This document shows, in pieces, positions 56,871-64,000 of a stretch of DNA of 64,000 nucleotides. The position numbers and the translations under genes were made by a program. Under the pieces are notes generated by a model that was not told the DNA's origin, made no database searches, and worked only from the letters and a program-made list of their open reading frames with translations. Source of the DNA: Lunularia cruciata (lineage: Eukaryota > Streptophyta > Marchantiopsida > Lunulariales > Lunulariaceae); NCBI GenBank assembly GCA_948567375.1, contig OX419755.1, positions 58,353,945-58,417,944 on the forward strand, in the 5' to 3' direction. The stretch's first letter is position 1; every line of letters starts with the position of its first letter.

Positions 56871-59774
56871 CTAATGTGATTGCTCTCCTATGGATTGCAC
56901 CAGCCTCTGTAGAGCAATGGATACACGCTGTCTAAAGTAAGCTACAAAGTATGAGAGTGAGAGTGGTACCCCCTGCCGCCTAACATGATAAGCCCTCGCG
57001 CACTCCCTGACAAATGTGTCAAATGCCGTGTCCATCGCTCCATATAACTCCAAGGCTAGAGGAACAAAGAGGTGACCTCGCTGCATGCCCCTGTACTTGG
57101 AGACCTTGCGACCTACTGCTGCACTCGCCGCCCATCCAGGGGGATGGGTAATCACTCCCTCCGAAACTGTATCTCGCGTAGGGTCCGTCACCACGACATC
57201 CGCTACTGTCACCTGATCATCTCGGACCAAGTATAAGTCTGCCCTGACACGTGTCGTCTGCAACGCATACGAACGCTCCCTCCAAGCCAAGTATCCACTC
57301 TCTCGTGCCATAGCAAACACTATGTCTCTAATGGCATCATGGGTAGCTATCCTCTGTCCTCCAAAAGGACACCGTGTCATGTGGACCGCCGCTGCATCTA
57401 GTGTAGAACCACACTCACAAGTGAGTAGTGAAGATGCAGATGGGTGGACCAAACCTAGGCGAAACCTCATCGCTGTAGAGAAAGTAGCCGGTGCGAGTCG
57501 GAAAGCCCTAATGCATGGTCGAGCTAGGATCCACGAGCCTGCACCCTTGCCGGAGCAAGAGCGTAGACGTGCTCTAGTAGCCTGAGGAATGGACGAGTCA
57601 ACTAAGAGAGAATGTAGCGTATGCTCACACTGTCGCTCCATCAAGGAAGACTGTAGACCTCTAGTCCAATCTGACGATAGTGAAGCAAACGGTGGAAAAC
57701 CCTCTCGTGCTCGTGAAGATAGACTATCTCTCGTCTGCCGCAATAACACCTGGAGAGAAAAGGATCCTCCCTCCACCTCTGTCACATAAGTCTCCAAAAC
57801 CGGCCTATCAGCAACCACAAAACGAGATGCAAGTAGGGGTGCCGAGAGAGCCCAACTACCCAAAAACGCTATAGGTGCCATCTCCTCCATAGAAAGCAAG
57901 CCAACCCCACCACATGAGATCGGTAGGGCCGTCTGTCTACGTGCCAAATCCCCTGTCACACACTCAAAAGTCCCTGGTCCAATAATATCACCAAAGACTC
58001 CCATAATCCTCCTATCAAATGCTCTCAAACGTGATAGGAAGGACGATGAGGGGGGAACTGTACGGATGAGGTAGGATGGTCGACGAGCAATACTGGAAGA
58101 GAGTATACCAAATGCCACCTGCGGATCTCCTAGTAATGGAAGGTCATCCACATGGAGAACATCCTCTGCAAGAGCAGCGTCCAAGAAGCGTGTGACAAAA
58201 TCCTCCGATCCTACTGGCACTCCAAGAACACGAAGTCCCTCTGTGGATGTGATACACCCCTCTGGAAGCTCAAGGTGGGGAGAGATACCTAAAGGGGACC
58301 ATGCCCTACACTTTGACACCTTGACTCTCAAGCCTACTAGATGTAGCTCGGTAGTCAAGTAGTCAAAGGCCTGCCTAATCTGATCTACAGGACCTACGAT
58401 GTGTGTATCATCTGCCAAGGATGGAAATACACAACCTGGCATGGCCAAAGTAGTAGACAGGAGAGCTCTAAAGTGAGCCATGGCAAATAAGGGCCCCCCC
58501 AAAGGATCTCCCTGACGTGTACCAACAGCTGACTCCAAGACGGTGACTCCCTCCTGTGAACCACCATGCTGGTAGTAAAGGGAAGCAGGAGAGCCATAAA
58601 AAGACCGCACAAAAGGAATGAGACTCGCCAAGGATCCACTAGCCTCCCTAAGCTCTCTAAAGATGGATGCACGTGAGACGCTATTAAAAGCGTTCTCAAC
58701 GTCCACCTGTAGGACGACCCACTCCGGATGGATATCTAGGAGTGCTCTAATGCCTAGAGATATAGCCTCACATCCTCCAGGTGTAGCTACTCCAAACTGA
58801 TGTGGACTAAGGTGTTGTCGAAAGTGAGAACGATGCTGAAGGACAATGGTACGACTGACCAAACGCAAAAAGATCTCTCCAATAGCGATCGGTCTAATGC
58901 CTCCCGTGTCCTTCTCGATCGCGAGAAGTCGACTAGCACCTAAGACCCGACTAACAGACATAGGAATATCTCCTCTCGCTACTGCTGCAGCCACCTGAAA
59001 CAACTCGGTAAAACCACTAGAAGGATCATCTGCCTGGAAGCAATCTCTAAGGTGCTCATAAACCATCCCTGACAAGCCTCCTGAGGAAAGGCGAGGGGCA
59101 GTGCACAATGCTTGTGCAAATAGCGACCTATCAAGACATAAAGGCTGCTCAGGCTGATAATCTAAGACCTCTAGTGGTAGTCCCTCTACTGCTATAGGAT
59201 GCAATGAGCGTAGGGAAGAGATGGTCTCATCAGTAGGACTCGCTATAGACAGAGGGTGTAGCGCTCGTGCTGCTCTACTAAACTCTCCCGCCTGACCCAA
59301 TGTCCTACATCGTCTTAATCGAGTGGAATCTATGGTATCCTGTGGCGATGTCTGTCTCCTAAATCGTGTAGCCCTAATAGACTCCTCCTGAAGGGCTGCC
59401 CAATCCCCCGCTCGGAATCGATGAAATCTAGCCGCCACCTCTCTATGCCCCGCACGTCCCCCTCTAGCATAACGAAGACACCATCGAGGGAGTAGGAGGA
59501 ATAGGAACCACGCTAACTCGTCCAAGGGATCACGTGCCAAACGATCCAGTGGTAGGCGAAAAGCCTGTCTAGCCTCATCATGGAGTGTGCGGGGTAGCCT
59601 ATGGAATAGACGTGGACATGGAAAACTAGTCTCAAATAACCCCAAAATGCAACCCGCCTGAGAAGCTAACCACTCCCACGACTCGATCGGTATCCCTGGA
59701 ACGATCAACGAAGGTATAGAAGAAGCGTGCGTAATCCCGAGTGTCACTGCTGTCGATGTGGTCGCTTGTCTCAT
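56871..59774 (-). CDS. LINE polyprotein: reverse transcriptase plus restriction-like endonuclease
   Basis: The intact frame has 967 residues. RT: GGLSGMVYEHL (232-242), GGIRPIAIGE (291-300), catalytic Asp358 in LQVDVENAFNSV, GTRQGDPLGGPLFA (418-431) and the active site LADD (453-456) with DTHIVG. After a thumb (LGVPVGSEDF near 520) come a Cys/His knuckle (Cys786, Cys788, His798, Cys802) and an endonuclease core: RAD (844-846), VADVVVTDP (857-865), KVSKY (890-894) and FVPLALELYGAMD (903-915). This order is the R2/NeSL/CRE plan, in which the endonuclease nicks target DNA and the RT primes from the nick. There is no APE domain. The first Met is 3 codons after an in-frame TGA that separates it from the zinc-finger frame. 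Confidence 0.92.
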   Translation of the reverse strand: MRQATTSTAVTLGITHASSIPSLIVPGIPIESWEWLASQAGCILGLFETSFPCPRLFHRLPRTLHDEARQAFRLPLDRLARDPLDELAWFLFLLLPRWCLRYARGGRAGHREVAARFHRFRAGDWAALQEESIRATRFRRQTSPQDTIDSTRLRRCRTLGQAGEFSRAARALHPLSIASPTDETISSLRSLHPIAVEGLPLEVLDYQPEQPLCLDRSLFAQALCTAPRLSSGGLSGMVYEHLRDCFQADDPSSGFTELFQVAAAVARGDIPMSVSRVLGASRLLAIEKDTGGIRPIAIGEIFLRLVSRTIVLQHRSHFRQHLSPHQFGVATPGGCEAISLGIRALLDIHPEWVVLQVDVENAFNSVSRASIFRELREASGSLASLIPFVRSFYGSPASLYYQHGGSQEGVTVLESAVGTRQGDPLGGPLFAMAHFRALLSTTLAMPGCVFPSLADDTHIVGPVDQIRQAFDYLTTELHLVGLRVKVSKCRAWSPLGISPHLELPEGCITSTEGLRVLGVPVGSEDFVTRFLDAALAEDVLHVDDLPLLGDPQVAFGILSSSIARRPSYLIRTVPPSSSFLSRLRAFDRRIMGVFGDIIGPGTFECVTGDLARRQTALPISCGGVGLLSMEEMAPIAFLGSWALSAPLLASRFVVADRPVLETYVTEVEGGSFSLQVLLRQTRDSLSSRAREGFPPFASLSSDWTRGLQSSLMERQCEHTLHSLLVDSSIPQATRARLRSCSGKGAGSWILARPCIRAFRLAPATFSTAMRFRLGLVHPSASSLLTCECGSTLDAAAVHMTRCPFGGQRIATHDAIRDIVFAMARESGYLAWRERSYALQTTRVRADLYLVRDDQVTVADVVVTDPTRDTVSEGVITHPPGWAASAAVGRKVSKYRGMQRGHLFVPLALELYGAMDTAFDTFVRECARAYHVRRQGVPLSLSYFVAYFRQRVSIALQRLVQSIGEQSH

Positions 59775-59783
59775 GTGGACATC

Positions 59784-59921
59784 TCAAGTGGTCCAATCAT
59801 AGTCCTTGTGCATCCTTCCCACATGGGTCTTTACCCCTTGCGAGGTAAAGCGTCGGTGACACACCGGGCATGGTGTATCCCGACCCGCTCTAGGCGACCC
59901 CACATGGGAAGGTGTAGCCAT
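59784..59921 (-). CDS. LINE N-terminal C2H2 zinc-finger frame
   Basis: From the ATG at 59921, 45 codons encode MATPSHVGSP, then CPVCHRRFTSQGVKTHVGRMH, a C-X2-C-X11-H-X4-H finger. The frame ends at TGA (59786-59784) and is in phase with the RT frame just downstream. In R2-type elements such a finger starts the single ORF and helps bind target DNA. The frame is open further upstream (to 60035), but the ATG at 59921 gives the compact start expected for this plan. Confidence 0.75.
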   Translation of the reverse strand: MATPSHVGSPRAGRDTPCPVCHRRFTSQGVKTHVGRMHKDYDWTT

Positions 59922-60319
59922 GGCTAGCACAAGAATAATGATAGTAACACATGATACTCCTCTCCATATCTCCCCATATCTGCAAAACCACAACCCCTCA
60001 CATCCCAACTCACATAAGAAAACAATCTCTCTCACAACCCTAAAATCTATAAACTTTCATAACTTTCAATTTCCGTCTCCAAAATTTTCAAATTAAATTC
60101 CCATGGAACTTAATCATGAAAACCCAAAGATTAGAAATGAAAATTCACAACCCATCACTCTCAATGTATAATAATCACTCTCAACCCTAAAAAAACTAAA
60201 AAACTTCATAACTTTCTACTCCATTCTCCATAGTCTTCAATCTAGGTGCCAATGGAACCGGAATTGAAAAACGAAGAGAATAGTCTATTCACTCGAAGGC
60301 TACATGCTAGAGAGCACTC

Positions 60320-63300
60320 AGATTTTATCAAAATCGTCTCACGTCTCTCCCTCTCCTCTCTCGTCTCCACACTCTCCCCGCAGCTCCTCCAAATTGGGAT
60401 ATGGTAGAAGGCCAAATTGGGATATGTTAGAACGGGCACTCCTTTTCATAGGACGGTAAGCCTGTTCCACGATGGAGCAGAATAAGTTCAGATCAAGGTC
60501 GTGATTGGTGTTAGTGAGTTGAATAGGGGTTTCAATAATAGTTTTTGATGGAGGTGTACCCGTGAAAACTTTTTCTTCCACGTAAAAAGCGAAAAAGGCG
60601 CCCGCGCGTAGAGAACACGAAGGATGGCAAGACCCCATCAAGCAAGGGAAATGCCCGAAAAAAGATTTACGGGCATCCAAGAGTTCCACGGGCCGTTTCC
60701 CGCAGGTTTTGGACCGACTACTTCCGGCTCTTGGTTTACGTGCGAACCGTGAGTTGAATTAATTAGATGATAAGAGAACAGAAAATACTAACGCCTAAGG
60801 AGATGATACGTTCATTCCATGGATACGGGCAAGCATGATTTGAATTGAAACGTTACTTGCTCCTGCCGGATATAGGAGGTAGTGATTAAGTTTCACTTGA
60901 GATTCAAAAATTTAAAATTATCTTTCATTGGGTGCTAATTTCATGAGTTGTCTTCTCTTGGGCACACTGCACGAGGGTTGTCAAAATAAAGATAGGTTAT
61001 ATGTCACTATCATGCCCATGGTCACACGAGAGAGAAGTGTTTGGTTACATTAGAATAGATCGTGTGCCAAGATTATGCACCACAATTGTGAGCCAAGACT
61101 AACCTTGACATTGATTGGCAAGCAAGCCTAGTTAGAAATCTATACGCGTCAAGAGATGCAATGACACATTATAGAGCGATATGAGCTAGAAATCTATGGA
61201 AGAAGAATTTAAGCACCAAGAGTAACAATGCATTCACATTTGGGGGAGTTGGAGAGAATTGTACTTGCCCTTCGTCGCCTTTGCAATTTTGTGTTTGGAA
61301 GCAAATATGGAATGCATCTCTCTTATCTGCCAATTCCATTCTACTACCAAAGTCTCAAGATTTTATTCTCCCTCCTACTGATTCTATTTCACCCCAAGGC
61401 TGAGGATTTTATTCCTCCTCTTTTGTCATTTTCTAGATTCAATATCTTTTGAACATGGTCTCCGGTGCACTAAGTGCATCTTCCGCGATTGGGTTTTCCA
61501 AAGGCAATGGATGTATTGGGTAAACTAAAAGCAAGGGATGATGAGAAGGATAGGTTCATAATGATTTTGCATTATGGTCAAATATTGGATTATCTTGGTG
61601 ATCCACACCATTTTGGGTAAATCCATAGAAGGATTTGTAAGAAACTTGTTCAAAAATACATAACTTTCAGTTATATGGCCACGTATTTGGTGAAGGTCGG
61701 GAAAGGTTTACTAAATCTATGACGTGAAAGAGATTATACAAAAGTAGGCTTGATATATGGCACCTACAAAGAAGCAAAAAATAGGAAAGACAAGTGCATA
61801 GGTGAAGGGCTTACCAACAAGGAACTGAAGTGAGGATGGACAACAATTGAAGATAAGCTGAATCATCAATGTACTCATTGTGCAAGAATGGATTTACTAT
61901 TTGGCAATAGAGCCAATATTCCCCCCTACCCTTGTGAGTTGAGGTGTGGAAATGAATTTATAGACATGATCATAGATAATGAATTAAGATCTCATGTTTC
62001 ATTAGAGCATCCAATAGAGGAGTGGACCAAAGATGCACCCGGTACAAGAACTAGTTACCAACAATCATTGCATTCTTAAGACTTTTTTGTTCCAAGCACC
62101 CAAGAACCAATTGGTCAAAGACCACACAAAGAAAAGGGCCTAGTTCAAGAGGAGGAGAGTCTATATCCATCCTCTTAGTCGTCCAACTCACATGAATTCC
62201 TCCCGCCGCCAAGTATACCTATCAAAGAAGAACCTCAAACACAAGAGAGAAGCAGAGAGAGAAGAGGTGGAAGGCAAACAAGATGGGGAATGGGAGCATG
62301 AGAATGAGTCACAAAAGCAAATAAAAGTTTGTCGTGTGAGATACCTTCCTCTTCCATACTTGCAGCTTTTAGGGAGGATTTTTTAGATCTATCAAGATTG
62401 AGAAGTGAAGCAATGAAACCCAAAGAAAGGTATAAGTTGGCCAAAATTGAAGCTCACAAGATGGAAAAAATGGAGAAGTTGCATGTTAACAAGATGGTAA
62501 AAATGAAGAAGGTAAGACTAAAGGGAGAAATAGAAATTTTTTTATTGAATTTGAAGGTGGAGAAAAAGAAGATCAAAGAAAGATTGGGAAAATCCAAGAG
62601 ATATCATTCCATCATACTAGAATTTGCAAAAGTGAGGAAAACATTGTCCAAAATTAAGAGTATATTGAGTTTACTCTCTCACTTGATGATTACTCCTCTC
62701 CCAATAGAGAGTTTTAGTAGTGATCCTATAGTGCAAATAAGTGTCAGTTCAAGTGAGAATGAGTAGTACTACAATGCAAGTGAGAATGATTAGTACTGCA
62801 ATGCAAGTGAGATTGACTAATGTTAGGCCATAGAAATAGAGAGTGAGAGTACAAGACTATGGATGTGTTACTTGGTTTGAAGTGCAAGTAGCATTCAAGT
62901 GAAAATTGAAGTGAAGCAAGTTTGAACGACAATGGAAATGCAACCTATTTGCCTACTTGTAACCTTTGGACCTTGGTATCTAAGTATATGATCGACTAAA
63001 TTGTGATAAAGTGTTATGATTGACTTATTCTACAAGTGACTGTCACATTTTTTTATTGACTTTGTCTTCTATTGGTTGATGTTGTCAAGGTTTGGGCCTT
63101 TGGTATTGGGCCAACATTGTCCCAACTCAATTCATCATTGGGGTTTTGTAGCAAAGTAGCTCTACTTTTTGCCATTGACATACAATTTAATCAGGCATTG
63201 TGAGTGTTTTATTGTGCTTTCTCTCCTATTTTTCAAACAAGCTATCCCAATTTTGTTGGGTTTTGCCAAGGTTGTGCCAATCCAACCTTAGGATATTGTC

Positions 63301-63411
63301 GCATCCCATGTTAATGTATTGTTGGGTATCATTATCAATCAACGTTTGGCATTGTTGTGTTCAATGATGGGTATTGCTATGGTATCACCCAATAATGTTG
63401 TTGTGTCCAAT
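60320..63411. other. Repeat-like DNA, no gene recognised
   Basis: A LINE tail fragment lies at 60588-60650. The frame at 62329-62766 is Lys/Glu-rich and could form a coiled coil, but belongs to no family I recognise. It may be a retroelement gag remnant. Confidence 0.4.
60588..60650 (-). mobile_element. LINE 3'-tail fragment
   Basis: AAAAAGGCGCCCGCGCGTAG then GAAGGATGGCAAGACCCCATCAAGC matches the LINE tail and 3' UTR in minus orientation. Confidence 0.75.
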
Positions 63412-64000
63412 TGTAATACTCCAAGGATAAGAGGAGAGAGAAAACACAAATTTCACACTCAATCATCCAATGCCCCAAAGGAGCACCTTCTCTTTATTAT
63501 ATAAACAAAGAGGATCTCCTCCAAGGAAGCTCCACCATAGGGTTAGGCACAAATATAGATGACATGTCAGCAAGCTCCACCCTTGGATTACTTACTTGGA
63601 TGGATGACATGTCGGTCCTGGTCCTATCTGGTTGGTCAAACAAGCTTTGACTAGAGGGAATCTTTTAGAGAATCTTCTTGTAGGAATCTCAGAATCATGT
63701 GAGTGAGGTATTTTTGGAAAGCTCTTGACAAGACAAAGCAAGAGGGAGGGAAGGACATCATGTCTTCTGTTGGGGAGGGGGGGGGTTTTGCAAAGGTTTG
63801 AGGCCTAATTCATCCGTTTAGGCCTCCAATATTGCCTTCAAAGATTTCAAGTATATTTTGGTTCCTACTCTATTAGTAGAAGTCCCCTTTTGGTGATACT
63901 TCTTTCTGATCTATTTAGTCCATCATGTGTAACATCATTCCAGATGTTACCAAACCAATTCTCACCTTTAAATCATATGTCTAGCTATTGGTTCTAATGT
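63412..64000 (+). repeat. Family-A LTR, left part, cut by the window end
   Basis: Starts TGTAATACTCCAAGG and aligns with the inverse of 27810-28544 through nearly its whole length. The window stops inside the end module (TTGGTTCTAATGT). Whether it is solo or a 5' LTR cannot be seen. Confidence 0.85.

Larger units (their letters stand above)
56679..60295 (-). mobile_element. Near-intact REL-endonuclease LINE
   Basis: About 3.6 kb on the minus strand: a 5' UTR with a doubled AT-rich block (about 60030-60240), a zinc-finger frame, one long RT-endonuclease frame, a short 3' UTR, and the tail ending CCTACGCGGTCGCCTTTTC. There is no poly(A). The possible flanking duplication is imperfect (about 56661-56678 and 60296-60314), so the outer limits are approximate. 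It is less AT-rich than the other copies in the window, as expected of the youngest copy. Confidence 0.88.

Noticed and set aside
62329-62766. 145-codon Lys/Glu-rich frame
   Set aside because: Low-complexity coiled-coil-like composition in repeat-like DNA; no family recognised, upstream frame full of stops.

Overview
The window looks like nuclear DNA of a seed-free land plant (bryophyte or lycophyte grade; species not determinable from the sequence). Two host genes support this: a 14-exon plant-type ALDH7 with short GT-AG introns, and an intronless plastid-targeted glutamine synthetase whose mature part resembles the bacterial-derived GSIIB branch, which published phylogenies place in green algae and seed-free plants but not flowering plants. 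I see no bacterial operons, CRISPR arrays or rRNA. I found no convincing tRNA, but could not run a tRNA scan.

Layout. 1-6567: a Ty3/gypsy element on the minus strand (Athila/Tat-like reverse transcriptase and Asp-tRNA-type primer site), cut by the window start and lacking its integrase core; it sits inside an older LTR (family A). 6568-9450: the rest of that LTR and a decayed Ty3/gypsy element on the plus strand whose integrase tail is followed by a PHD finger. 9569-31580: decayed copies of a non-LTR retrotransposon (LINE). One of them is split by a chromovirus (23818-30205), which is itself interrupted by a solo family-A LTR (27810-28544); both insertions have exact 5-bp target-site duplications. 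33800-42800: the gene island, with ALDH7 on plus and GSIIB on minus, converging. 43000-56400: mostly unrecognised low-copy DNA with a 10-bp-period array, palindromes and more LINE and LTR relics. 56679-60295: a nearly intact copy of the LINE. 63412-64000: the start of another family-A LTR.

The most unusual component is the LINE. It has an N-terminal C2H2 zinc finger, a reverse transcriptase, a C-terminal Cys/His knuckle and a restriction-like (REL/PD-D/ExK-type) endonuclease. This is the R2/NeSL/CRE-grade plan, rather than the APE-endonuclease L1/RTE plan normal in plants. At least five larger copies occur here. There is also a set of very short insertions (about 43-150 bp) that carry only the last bases of the element and are flanked by 9-13-bp target-site duplications. 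Older copies are AT-rich, consistent with decay at methylated cytosines, so the family is long resident and not a contaminant.

No functional link between the two host genes is implied beyond adjacency: ALDH7 oxidises aldehydes (lysine catabolism, stress) and GSIIB assimilates ammonium in the plastid.
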